Shown here piece by piece: positions 9,312-19,400 of a stretch of DNA of 64,000 nt. The notes under the pieces are model-generated. The model was not told where the DNA came from and ran no database searches. It worked only from the letters and a program-made list of their open reading frames with translations. A program made the translations under genes and the position numbers. Positions within the stretch are counted from its first letter, which is position 1, and every line of letters begins with the position of its first letter. The DNA comes from GCA-2746795 sp963747345 (GTDB lineage: Bacteria; Chloroflexota; Anaerolineae; Promineifilales; Promineifilaceae), in assembly GCA_963747345.1 (NCBI GenBank), contig CAVVFA010000020.1, positions 62,001 through 126,000 on the forward strand. The letters are read 5' to 3'.

Positions 9312-10967
9312 GTGAAGACCAGCCCCTTCCAGAACCCACACAACCTTACACCGTACAATCGTGGACGCATAGCGTCATCCGTCCCACATTAATCATCCTC
9401 ATGGTAACAGCCATGATGGGAGCCATCTTTTCCGTCGCTATGATGGCTGATCCCCATCGAGTATGGACTTTCGGCTTTCTCATTTGCTTCATCGTCATTC
9501 TGGAAAGTTATTTCACCACATCCTGGCTTGATCATCCTGACAGACGAAACTTAAACCACGCCACCTATCGAGCAGCAGAAGTCATCGTCATCATCCTAAC
9601 CATTCGTCTCCTCACTTGGGCCATTCAAGGCAACTGGCCTGAAATCAACAATTGGCTCAGTTATCTTAGTAATCCGTTTGATTTATTCAGTGATGGGTAT
9701 TTTTGGTCAACGCTAATCCTTTGCCTCATTGCTTGGCAGCGCACCATAGCTATTAGCCAATCCTTCCACCGCATGAAACCAGATGAAGCAGAAGTGGCTT
9801 ATTACACCCTGCCCCGCCAAGAGCGAAATCCAGGCAATCAACCCATTTCCGATGATCGGTCACATTTATTAAGTGGGTTTAGCCAACAGTTCTTAGGTGG
9901 CGGCATCGTCGTATTGCTTTGTGCCGCATTAGCCTCTTTCAACCTGACAGGTATTCTTGACGCAGATAATCCCCTGACCAGTGGTTTAAGCAGACTCGGC
10001 TTAAACGCAAATATGTTGGCATCCTTAATCATTTACTTTTTATGCGGATTTCTACTGCTCAGTCAAGGGCAGGCTGGCAGTTTTAGAGATGCGTTGGTTA
10101 GCTGGGGATATTCGCCAACAAAACCCTATTGGTCGCCATTGGCACCGGCAAGCCTTATTTTTGTTATTAGCCATTGCTTTTATTGCCGCTTTTTTACCAG
10201 TCGGCTCCACCCTGCCTTTTACGCACCTTTTAAGTATGATTTTATACGGCATGGTCATAGCAATGACAACATTTCTCCACTTCTTTGTTCTGCTCTTGTT
10301 TTATTTCCTTTTATTCCTCTTCCCGAACCAAACTACATTTGAAGAAGCACCACCGCCACCGCCACCCCCGTCACCACCACCGCAACTCGCTCCATCTGAA
10401 GCAATCAACAACATGCAATATATTTTCTCTTCAGCCTTTTGGGCCATTGCGCTTATTGCGAGCATTATTGCCATTTCGTTTTTTCTGAAAGATCGGGGTC
10501 TAAAATTTAACCGTCATGGACTACAACGCCTATGGCTCACGCTCAAACTTTGGTGGCAGCAATTGCGGCAGGGACTAAACAACCAAGTTCAAGATATTCA
10601 GGGTGCGCTACAGTCTGTGTTCAAAAGAGATGATGAGAAAAGTCTTGAGAAAAAGCCGCCCCCCTGGCAGTTTATTCGGGTTAACTCCCTTTCCCCTCGT
10701 GAAAAAGTATATTATTTTTACCTTTCCACTTTAAGACGAGCCGATCAACAAGGCGTGACGCGCCAGGACGGTGAAACCCCACTTGAATTTGTCAATGATT
10801 TAAAAACGAATTGGCCTGATGCGGAGGAGGAAATCGAGGAATTAACTGAGGCGTTTTTACATGCGCGATACAGTCCATCTCCTATTGATGAAGATGAGGT
10901 GACACCCCTGCAAAAACAATGGAAACGTTTGAAATCTAATTTACGCAAACGAAGAAAAGGAGATTAG
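9308..10967 (+). CDS. Multi-pass membrane protein with C-terminal DUF4129 domain (frameshifted)
   Basis: Starting at ATG 9308 there are about eight hydrophobic spans, a Pro-rich cytosolic loop (near 10350), one more span, and a C-terminal DUF4129 domain (VYYFYLSTLRRADQQG, ETPLEFV, AFLHARYSP). The frame shifts once near 10120. In related clusters DUF4129 is fused to a transglutaminase domain; none is visible here. The start overlapping the DUF58 stop indicates translational coupling. Function inferred only from the MoxR-DUF58 context. Confidence 0.78.
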
Positions 10968-11506
10968 GTTTTCCCGGTAACGGCCGTTAATACCCCAAAT
11001 ATCACGAATCCAGTTAACAATCGGAACAATGTTATGTTCAGATAAACGCCTAAATACCCCAGCAGCCAATACAGCAGCGTCCCGATAATTATCCCAAATA
11101 CCATGCCAATCAAGCCCCCTTTTATGGCTTCACCGGGTACGGTTATAAAAACACCAATCAAACACCCCGCGAGAATGGCATAAACAACATAGATCATGGC
11201 ATTCAAAATCGCTTGTCCGGTAGCCGGTCTATCAAGCGCATCTAATATTGATCCCATTGACCCCCCCGTAATGGATAAAATTAGAAACAATTGATAGCCA
11301 AGCATCAGCACCCCTAATATGACTCCAAACAGCAGTGCTCTTCCCAAAGCATCTGGAACTTGCATAAGCGGTACAATGATTGCACCCACGACTAAACCAG
11401 CAATAAGGCCACTAATGGCACCTGGTAACAGATCAGTAAATAAATTTAACAGGATACTGGATACGATTCCTACACTAAAAGCTTTGGTTAAAATGATTGC
11501 TATCAT
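10964..11506 (-). CDS. Gly-rich multi-pass membrane protein, unknown
   Basis: A 180-residue protein made almost wholly of hydrophobic helices with regular glycines (LIAGLVVGAIIVPLM, GGLIGMVFGIIIGTLLYW). I do not recognise the family. It converges on the DUF4129 gene, the stops overlapping by four bases, so both genes must be read through each other's end. No signal peptide apart from the first helix. Confidence 0.7.
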   Translation of the reverse strand: MIAIILTKAFSVGIVSSILLNLFTDLLPGAISGLIAGLVVGAIIVPLMQVPDALGRALLFGVILGVLMLGYQLFLILSITGGSMGSILDALDRPATGQAILNAMIYVVYAILAGCLIGVFITVPGEAIKGGLIGMVFGIIIGTLLYWLLGYLGVYLNITLFRLLTGFVIFGVLTAVTGKT

Positions 11507-11560
11507 CGGCGTTCCTCACCATGTTCGATTTTCAATTCATCTAAAATTATATACCAACCT

Positions 11561-11662
11561 CTGCTTTTTCTCAGGAAGAATTTTTGAATAAACTGCGCAA
11601 AACCCGCTTTTCCTTAAAGGAACCACAAGCTTTTAATCAAAGACTTTTTGTGGTTTACCTAA
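11561..11662 (-). repeat. 115-bp TTAGGTAAA element, copy B (diverged, reverse)
   Basis: Reverse-orientation copy ending ACTTTTTGTGGTTTACCTAA at 11662, with the AAAACCCGCTTTTCCTT core, but a degenerate outer right end. It lies upstream of the FTCD gene. Confidence 0.75.
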
Positions 11663-11769
11663 TAAGAAGCATCTCATAATCCGTTGGCAGGATTCGCCCA
11701 TTCAACCTAATCGTGATAAAAAACGAGGTGGAAACATTCATTATTGATACTGCCAAAGGAGCAGCATCG

Positions 11770-13298
11770 ATGAAACAAATTGTGGAGTGTGTGCCTAATT
11801 TCAGCAACGGCCGTTCCCCTGAAATCTACAACAGCATCGCCGACGAAATCCGGTCTGTGCGTGATGCCCACGTCCTGGACGTGAGCGCAGATTCTGACCA
11901 TAACCGCACCGTCATCACCTTCGTAGGCACGCCAGAAGCTGTAGAAGAAGCCGCGTTCCGCGCCATTGCAAAAGCCGCCCAACTCATCAACCTGGATGAA
12001 CATGAAGGCGAACATCCCCGCATCGGGGCGACTGACGTTTGCCCCTTCATCCCCGTTCAAAACATCACCACAACAAGAGTGCGTAGCCATCGCCCAACGG
12101 CTAGGCAAACGAGTCGGCGAAGAACTAGGCATCGCTGTCTATCTTTATGGCAGTGCCGCCACACGCCCCGAGCGAGAAAGCCTGTCTGCCATCCGCAAAG
12201 GCGAATATGAAGCATGGAAAAAAGAGGTTGCCACCAACCCTAACGCGAACCCGACTTTGGCCCAGCCAGAACCCAAAACCTGGGGAGCCACCGTCATTGG
12301 CGTCCGCCCCTTCCTCATCGCCTACAATATTTATCTAAACAGCAATGATGTCAATATTGCAGACAAAATCGCCAAAGATGTGCGCTTCATTGGGGGTGGT
12401 TTGCGCTACGTTCAGGCAAAAGGCTTCCTCGTCGATGGTCAGGCACAAGTCAGCATGAACCTCACCAACTTCAGCAAAACCCCCATTCACACAGTCCAAG
12501 AGATGGTGCGCCGCGAAGCAGCCCATTACGGCTTATCCATCACCCGTGCAGAACTTGTCGGCCTTATACCGCAAAAGGCACTGCTTGAAGCCGCAAAATG
12601 GTACTTGCAAATCAACGAGCTAGATGACAGCCAAATACTTGAACTGCAATTGCAAGAACAACAGCACAAAGAAGAACAGGCTGATGACAATCTACCCCAT
12701 CAATTCTTAAACGACACCGCCGCCGCCCAGCCAACACCAGGTGGTGGCTCTGTAGCCGCCTTGGCTGGCGCATTAGCCGCCGCCCTCACCCAAATGGTAG
12801 CGGGTGTCACCGTCGGCAGAGAAAAAATATGCGGATGTGCAGATAAAAGCAGATGCCATTTTGACTGAATCCGCGCAACTACGCGAAAAACTTACCCATG
12901 CCATTACGGAAGACAGCGCTGCTTTCGACCGTCTTATGGCGGCATTCCGACACAAAGAATTGGATGAAGAAAATAAAGCTAAAGCCATCGAATCAGCGAC
13001 CATTGGCGCGGGGGAAGTGCCGCTGCGGGTAGCGCTGCTCAGCCGAGATGTGGCAATTCTCGCGCAAAAAATCGCGGAGATTGGCAATGTCAATGCCGTT
13101 TCTGATGCAGCCGCTGCTGCGTATATGGCGCAAGCCGCTGTTCTAGCCGCTGGCATGAATGTGCGTATCAATGGCGCTAGTCTCGCTAATCAAGAACTGG
13201 CAAAAGCCTGGGCGGGTGAAGTGGACGCCCTGGTAAACGAAACATCCCAAATTGTGGAGCAAGTAACCGCCATCGCTCGTGAACGCGGCGGCTTTTAA
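11770..13298 (+). CDS. Bifunctional glutamate formimidoyltransferase / formimidoyl-THF cyclodeaminase (frameshifted)
   Basis: An FTCD-type protein linking histidine breakdown to the folate pool: the N-terminal transferase moves the formimino group from formiminoglutamate to tetrahydrofolate, the C-terminal cyclodeaminase releases ammonia to give methenyl-THF. Seen: MKQIVECVPNFSNGR at the start, GVRPFLIAYNI and MNLTNF in the transferase part, and PGGGSVAALAGA opening the cyclodeaminase part. The frame changes near 12060 and 12825, each in well-conserved sequence, so an assembly indel is more likely than decay. Intact length is about 508 residues, as in fused FTCDs. A Rho-independent terminator follows. 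Confidence 0.88.
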
Positions 13299-13349
13299 AC
13301 ATACATGGATTCTCAACGAACAAATAGAAGCAAAGAAAGTAGTGTGTCT

Positions 13350-13386
13350 GACCTGAGAGGTTTTCAAAAATCTGTCAGGTTTTTTA
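13350..13386 (+). terminator. Rho-independent terminator of FTCD
   Basis: ACCTGAGA pairs with TCTGTCAGGT around a short loop and is followed by TTTTT at 13381-13385. Confidence 0.65.
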
Positions 13387-13391
13387 TCGGC

Positions 13392-13506
13392 TTAGGTAAA
13401 CCACAAAAAGTTATCGAAATTACTAACACGCAAAATTGTGGTTTCCTTCAAGGAAAAGCGGGGTTCGCACAATTTTATTTTCAAAAACTTCCCCGCTTTT
13501 ACCTAA
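13392..13506 (+). repeat. 115-bp TTAGGTAAA element, copy C
   Basis: Complete forward copy. Its last base is the A of the ATG that starts the M23 lipoprotein gene, so the element forms the entire immediate upstream region of that gene. Confidence 0.85.
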
Positions 13507-14609
13507 TGGCTGGCTTGGTTTTGCTGTTGGCACTAACTAGCTGTCAACAGGAGATTGTTGCTAGTGCAGCCATGGTCAACACCGTTGAACCAACGGTTCC
13601 AGCAACCGCTACCCAAGCAGCAACGGCAACACTGCCGCCCCCACCCACGACGTTGATCATGGCTACGGATACGCCACTACCATCTTTTGCAGCGGTAGAC
13701 CCAGAGGCGTTGGAAAAGGCACAGGAAGAGGCAGTTGTTGTGGAAATAGCCACTTCGGCAAGCTCAGGACAAGCCGTTTCCAATCCAGAGGCCACCGTTA
13801 CCGCTTCCCCCACACCCATCCCCACCTTCACCCCGCCCGCTCTGCCTTTCACGTCTGACGACGATCATTACTGGCTCCAACGGCCGATTCCCGAAGGCGG
13901 CACGGTGTGGACAGATAAAATTTATCCATATGGCGGTACCAAAGGTGGCACGCTGCGGCCGCATCATGGTGTGGAATTTAACGTAGACAGCGGCACACAA
14001 ATCATTGCGGCCGCCAGTGGCAAAGTCGTTGTTGCCGGAAAAGATGATGTGATTGCTTATGGGCCACAAACAAACTTCTATGGCAATCTTGTGGTCATCG
14101 AGCTAGATACGCTCTTTGAAGGACAGCCCGTTTACAACCTGTATGCGCATTTGTCAAATATTTATGTGGCGGAGGGGCAGCATGTTGACGCCGAACAGGT
14201 TATTGCGCTCTCTGGCGCGACAGGTGTCGCCGATGGGCCGCATCTCCATATGGAAGTGCGCCTGGGGGAAAACAATTATGGCACGACCTACAATCCGCGT
14301 CTCTGGCTCTACCCCTTTCCTGATTATGGCACGGTTGCAGGACGGGTGGTACGCAAAAACGGCACGATTGTAGAAGAAGCACCCATCTCCCTAGACCGTG
14401 TGGATGCGAATTCTCGTTACCTGGCAACCACTTCCTATGCAGGCAATACCGTCAATTCAGACCCCCAATGGCATGAAAATTTTGTCATTGATGATGTGCC
14501 AATGGGCTATTATGATGTGACGGTGACGGTGGGGAGACGAAAGTTTACGGAAGAGATTTACGTTTTTCCGTATCGAACGAATTTTGTGGAAATTGTAATT
14601 GAGGATTAA
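13506..14609 (+). CDS. M23-family peptidase lipoprotein
   Basis: A 367-residue exported protein. From ATG 13506 a hydrophobic stretch ends in the lipobox LALTSC, so a lipid anchor is likely; a Thr/Pro/Ala-rich linker follows (to about residue 115), then an M23/LytM-like domain with HHGVEF, the ASGKVVVAG strand and the HxH zinc pair in GPHLHMEV. The first metal-ligand Asp of the usual HxxxD motif appears as Glu, so activity is uncertain. The C terminus looks like a carboxypeptidase-regulatory-type beta domain. The frame is open upstream through a repeat element, but that part is element-derived. No ribosome site is visible because the element abuts the ATG. The linker contains the repeat-derived word SASSGQ. 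Confidence 0.82.
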   Translation: MAGLVLLLALTSCQQEIVASAAMVNTVEPTVPATATQAATATLPPPPTTLIMATDTPLPSFAAVDPEALEKAQEEAVVVEIATSASSGQAVSNPEATVTASPTPIPTFTPPALPFTSDDDHYWLQRPIPEGGTVWTDKIYPYGGTKGGTLRPHHGVEFNVDSGTQIIAAASGKVVVAGKDDVIAYGPQTNFYGNLVVIELDTLFEGQPVYNLYAHLSNIYVAEGQHVDAEQVIALSGATGVADGPHLHMEVRLGENNYGTTYNPRLWLYPFPDYGTVAGRVVRKNGTIVEEAPISLDRVDANSRYLATTSYAGNTVNSDPQWHENFVIDDVPMGYYDVTVTVGRRKFTEEIYVFPYRTNFVEIVIED

Positions 14610-14686
14610 AACCCTCTCCCCAGCCCTCTCCCAAAGGGCGAGGGAGCCGGTTTCCCATCCCTTGGGATGGGAAATGAGGGTTTTTT
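14608..14686. terminator. Bidirectional terminator-like hairpin
   Basis: AAAACCCTC at 14608 pairs with GAGGGTTTTTT ending at 14686, enclosing two smaller stems. It lies between the convergent M23 and SDR genes and could serve both. Confidence 0.6.
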
Positions 14687-15548
14687 ATTCATCGTAAATC
14701 CGAAACATGCCTAATTGAGAGGCGGTAAGCCTATCTAGCCAACGGTCGGGGAGCCAGCGGGGAATAAACCAGCCAGACAACTTTTTACGCGGAATGGGGT
14801 AGCGCGTTTTCGGTTTCTCATTAAGCAGCGCCTCAACAACAATTTTTGCCACATGTTCAACAGGAATGGCTGAATCTTGCCGCCCGGCAATCGTTTCTGC
14901 TTGCATCTTATCAATGATGGCGCCGTAATCGGTATCACTGTATTTGCCGGCATGTTCGCTGGCTTTGTTGATGATGGGGGTTTTGGTAGTGCCTGGTTCA
15001 ACGAGGGAAACCTCAATGCCGTAAATAACCAGTTCGCGGCGCAGGGAGTCTGACAGCCCTTCTAGCGCGTGCTTGGAAGCGGCATATGCTCCGAAGAAAG
15101 GATAAGCAATCTTCCCACTAACGGAGCCAATCATGACGATGCGTCCGCGGGGGTCTGGCGCATCGATGCGGGCACCAAGCAAGGGCAAGAACTGCTGGGT
15201 CACGTCAAGCAAACCAAACAGGTTGACATCGAACTGGTGGCGGAATTCAGCTAGATCCATGAGCATCAATGGCCCCAGCACGGAGATACCGGCGTTATTG
15301 ACGAGACCTGCGAGGTTGTCTTCTCCGATGGCGGCTTTTACTTGGGTAACGGCCGTTACAATCCCCTCATGATCCGTCACATCAAACAACAGCGGGGTGA
15401 AGCGCGCGCCCAACGCCGCTTGGACCCGCTCGCCATCTTCAGCGTTGCGCACGCTGCCAAAAACATGATAGCCCAGCTTAACCAACTCTTCGGCTGTGGC
15501 GTAACCAATCCCTGTCGATACACCAGTAATGACAATTGTTTTATTCAT
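14685..15548 (-). CDS. Short-chain dehydrogenase/reductase
   Basis: A 287-residue classical SDR: cofactor loop TGVSTGIG, NNAG at about residue 84, catalytic Ser in IGSVSGK and the YAASK pair (Tyr/Lys). The VRN after the second strand suggests NADP(H) preference, which is an inference. ATG 15548 is preferred over an upstream in-frame ATG at 15566. Substrate unknown. The 300 bases upstream (15549-15848) contain no gene I can support. Confidence 0.85.
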   Translation of the reverse strand: MNKTIVITGVSTGIGYATAEELVKLGYHVFGSVRNAEDGERVQAALGARFTPLLFDVTDHEGIVTAVTQVKAAIGEDNLAGLVNNAGISVLGPLMLMDLAEFRHQFDVNLFGLLDVTQQFLPLLGARIDAPDPRGRIVMIGSVSGKIAYPFFGAYAASKHALEGLSDSLRRELVIYGIEVSLVEPGTTKTPIINKASEHAGKYSDTDYGAIIDKMQAETIAGRQDSAIPVEHVAKIVVEALLNEKPKTRYPIPRKKLSGWFIPRWLPDRWLDRLTASQLGMFRIYDE

Positions 15549-15848
15549 AAAGCCCTCTCTGGGCAAATTATCAAGTATAACGTTTCAATCGTCAATTCAC
15601 GTGATTTACGAACAGCAATTAAGCAGTGCTTCATAACTCATAACAGGTTCAGCGGCTCGATCTCGGAACGCCTTTAAATCTTCAGCATCTTCAAACAACT
15701 GCTCACGTATGTAAGCAAACTCATATCTCACCTCATTACAGTTGCCAGCAAAGCGTCTTCAGCGCCAAAAAGGGACATCATTCCTATTCTCGCCACCCCT
15801 ATCTGATTCTATAATACTCACAATCAAGGCTAACAAAGGAGTCCTGTC

Positions 15849-16217
15849 ATGAGTGTATCGGTACTGATTGTCGATGATGAATTTTTAACACGCAACATGT
15901 TGAGCATTATGCTTTCCCAAGTGGGGCATGACGTATCAGAAGCAGAAGATGGCTTGGAAGCGTTGGAAATGCTAAAGGGTGATCGCCCCGATGTCATTCT
16001 GATGGACTTGATGATGCCCCGCTGCGATGGGTTAACCGCCACAAAAACAATTCGCAAAGATGTCACCATGAACCATTTACCGATTATCTTCTTGAGTGCA
16101 AAGACAGATGCCCCCACAATCCAAGCCGGACTAGATGCCGGGGCAAATCGTTTTCTGACTAAACCGGTCTCATACAAGGATTTAATTCAAAACATCCAAG
16201 ACGTTTTAATCCAATAA
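15849..16217 (+). CDS. Stand-alone response regulator receiver protein
   Basis: A 122-residue CheY-like receiver with the acidic pocket DDE, phospho-acceptor Asp in LMDLMMP, Ser in LSAK and Lys in TKPV. No output domain, so it works through protein contacts or as a phosphorelay member. AAAGGAG precedes the ATG. No kinase is adjacent; partners are unknown. A strong terminator follows. Confidence 0.88.
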   Translation: MSVSVLIVDDEFLTRNMLSIMLSQVGHDVSEAEDGLEALEMLKGDRPDVILMDLMMPRCDGLTATKTIRKDVTMNHLPIIFLSAKTDAPTIQAGLDAGANRFLTKPVSYKDLIQNIQDVLIQ

Positions 16218-16241
16218 CCATTCGTTCGATCTAACAAAACA

Positions 16242-16281
16242 AAAAAGGGACAACTTGCGTTAAACAAGTTGTCCCTTTTTT
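16242..16281 (+). terminator. Rho-independent terminator
   Basis: AAAAAGGGACAACTTG pairs perfectly with CAAGTTGTCCCTTTTT across a short loop, ending in a T-rich run. Confidence 0.85.
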
Positions 16282-16448
16282 ATTTCCAGTATCTATTTAA
16301 TCTTGCGCACGTCATTCCCGCATGATTTTAGCGGGAATCCAGCGGTTTTCAGAGTCGCCGTGGATGCCCGATAACAGCACTCGGGCAGGACATTTTTCCG
16401 CCTTGTTGACCACGCCCTTGAGTACACCGCCACAGCAACAGACCGCTT

Positions 16449-19291
16449 TTACAGTGTACTTTCGGGGTCGATATCGACAATCCATTTGGCGGGGATGGGG
16501 AAATCAGCGAGCAAGCGGTTTGGATTGGGGGAACGGATGATAATTTGCCAGCGATAACGGCCGTCTACGCGGTTGAAAAAGGGTGGCACAGGCCCCAATA
16601 TTTCCGTAGAGGGCAAGGCCAATTCTCGCGCATGAACACGGAGCGCCTTCGCCACGTTTTCTGCCTCGCGCTGCCCGCGTTCGTTGACGGGATCGACCCA
16701 TACCAACTTTGCCATGCGCCGGAAGGGCGGCAGCATGTGCTGGGTGCGGAAGCGAATTTCCTCCAGGTAGAAGCTGGCATAATCATGGTCGGCGGCGGCG
16801 ACGACGGCATAATGCTCTGGCTGATAGGTTTGGATGATGACCCGCCCGCCCAGCAGACCGCGCCCCGCCCGTCCTGCTACCTGTGACAATACCTGATACG
16901 CTCGTTCACCCGTACGATAGTCGGGCAAGCCCAAGGACACGTCAGCCGAAATAACGCCAACGAGTGTCACGAGCGGCAAGTCTAGCCCTTTAGCAATCAT
17001 TTGCGTGCCGACGAGGATGTCGGCTTCCTGGTTGATGAAGCTGGCGAGCAGGGTTTCGTGGGCATAGCGCCCGGCTGTTGTGTCTCTATCCCAGCGGGTG
17101 ATGCGGGCTTGGGGCCAACGCTGCTGCACTTGTTCTTCGACTTGTTCGGTTCCCAGACCAAAATAGCGAATCCGCTTGGAGCCGCAGGTGGGACATTCGG
17201 TGGGTTGCGGTTCGCGCCGGCCGCAGTGGTGGCACACGAGGCTGGCGTGTGGGCGATGGTAGGTGAGGGGCATGTCGCAGCGCGGACAGCGGGCGATGTA
17301 GCCGCAATCTCGGCAAATAACAAAGCTGGCGGTGCCGCGCCGATTGAGGAAGAGGATGGCCTGTTCGCCACGATCTAGCGTTTCGGTGATGGCTTTTTCG
17401 AGGGCGCGGCTAAAAATAGAACGGTTGCCCGCCCGCAGTTCCTGGCGCAAATCGACGACCTGAATGGGCGGCAGCGGAATGGTGAGGGCGTCGTCGGGAT
17501 CGTCACTTAGCTGATGGTAAACGGATTTAACATGCAGCCGTTCGGCCTGACTTTCTACCCGTCCCCGATGCCCCATGACACGCTTGGGCAGTTCGATAAG
17601 CTGGTATTTGCCGGACTGCGCTCGGTGGTAGGTGACGAGGTCGGGGGTGGCGCTGCCCATGATGACGGTGGCGTTGAGGATCTGGCCCAGGTTAACGGCC
17701 GTTTCCCGAGCATGGTAGTAAGGAGGCGGCACAGGCGGGGTCTGTTTGTAGCTGCCGTCATGCTCCTCATCAACCACAATCACGCCGATGTTGGGCAAGA
17801 GGCGTAAACAAGGCACTGCGCGGCCCCACGATGATGTCGAATAAGCCTTGCCGCGCTCGCCGCCAGGTGTCGTACCGTTCGCCTTCGGTGAGACGGCTGT
17901 GCAGCACGGCAACTCGTCCGGGAAAACGGGCGGCAAACCGGCGCACGGTTTGCGGGGTGAGGGCGATTTCTGGCACGAGCACGATGGCTTGCTGACCTTG
18001 TGCCAGGGCGTAGGCGATGGCTCGCATGTAGATTTCGGTTTTACCGCTGCCGGTGACGCCGTGTAATAAAAAGGCAGAAGGATGAGGAGCTTGTCCTGAG
18101 CTTGCCGAAGGAATGAAGGGCCTGCCCTGAGCTTGCCGAAGGGATGAATCTTCCTTTTCTTCTTCTGCGTTTGATCATGGCTACTTTGACGCGACCCCAG
18201 GCACGCACCTGGTCGGTGGTGAGTTGGGGGGCGGTGGCGGGGATGAAGTCGCGGTCGGCAAGAGGATCACGCCATACTTCTTCGGCGCCGAAGCGGATAA
18301 GGTCGAGTTTGGCAAGTTTGCGCAAGTGGCTGATGTTGGCACCTGTTTCGGCATAAATGTCACCAATGGCAACGGGCTGGGCGGCATCTGTCAATAAGGT
18401 GATTATTTGGTAATAGATTTCGGCACCGCGCAGGCGCATGACGGCGGGGAGCACGTCATTGGGAGGCACAGCTAAACCAATAATGAATTGTGAGATTGTC
18501 GGCGAACCTTGGTCGCTTGTGAATTGTGAACGGGTGCGTGTGATGAGATCTGCATCGACGAGAGATTGAAGGTGTTTTGGGGTGGCGTTGGTGGCCTGGA
18601 GAACGGCCGTTTCCTCCGGTAACGGATCGTCTAGTTCAGCTAAATACAGGAGGATGGCCGCTTGTTTATCATTTTTACGACCCAATTCAAGCAATGCTTC
18701 TCGCAGGCGTTCGGGGTTGGCGCTGAGTTCGGCGGTGCGGATTTGTTTGGGCTGGGCGCGGGGCGGGTCGAGGACGGAGGCTTTGCGCAGGATGCTGCGG
18801 TTGGTTAGTTGGGTAACGGCCGTTTTCCAATCTGTCTTGGGCATCAACCGCTTAATCTGGCGACCACGCAGGTCGCCGTGTTCGCGCAGGAGGGTGATGA
18901 GCTGCGCTTGGATTTCTGTTAAACGGCCGTTGCCATCCCAGTATGGATTGATGTCTACCACGATGTCTGACCAGCGCGTTAAGCCGGGCGGCAGCATGAG
19001 GCGCAGACAGCCGTTCAGCGGGGCGAGATAGGTCTCGCTCATCCACTGCGCCAGTTCAACTTGCCACGGCTGCACGACTGGTTCTTCGTCGATGAGGGCG
19101 ATGACGGGTTTCACTTCCTCGACGGGCGCGTTTTCATCCAGGGCAATGACAATGCCTTGTGCCAGGCGACGGCCAAACTCCACCTCGACGAGATGACCGA
19201 CTTGCAGCACGGGTTCCAGGTCGCGGGGGATGTCGTAGTGAAAGGCACCTTCGAGCGGTGCTTCAATGTTGATGACGATTACGGCATACAT
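16449..19291 (-). CDS. priA: Primosomal protein N' (PriA helicase), frameshifted
   Basis: PriA restarts stalled replication forks. Reading from ATG 19291: N-terminal 3'-end-binding and winged-helix domains (MYAVIVINIEAPLEGAFHY), then the helicase with Walker A in LLHGVTGSGKTEIY (about 18050), VPEIALTP, Walker B VVDEEHD, the GSATP motif, four zinc-binding CxxC pairs (CRDCGY, CPRCDM, CHHCG, CPTCGS) and QVAGRAGRG. The frame changes near 18045 (a T-run) and near 17820. Both fall in conserved sequence of a nearly essential gene, pointing to sequence error. Between the winged-helix part and Walker A a tandem of a dispersed repeat (18084-18147) is inserted, encoding SASSGQA. Confidence 0.9.
18084..18147 (-). 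repeat. Tandem of dispersed word CTGAGCTTGCCGAAGG inside priA
   Basis: The 16-base word occurs at 18096-18111 and 18127-18142. The same word in reverse complement lies in the M23 gene at about 13753-13768, and close variants (TTCGACAAGCTC) occur at 29578, 30510, 50001 and 62643. In proteins it reads as SASSGQA or SFGKLRT linkers. Confidence 0.8.
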
Positions 19292-19400
19292 GGGTGGGAT
19301 TGTAGCACGACTGGGGGCAGGGAAAGAAAAAGCGGCGGTGTTCGGGTGAACACCGCCGCCTGTTTTGAGATTAGAGTAGTTCGGAGTATTGAAGATTGTG

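Noticed and set aside
10964..11506. The membrane gene as part of the MoxR operon
   Set aside because: It is on the opposite strand and only converges on the operon, so cotranscription is excluded.
15342..15677. 111-codon plus-strand open frame
   Set aside because: It runs antisense through the SDR gene and shows no protein-like pattern of its own.
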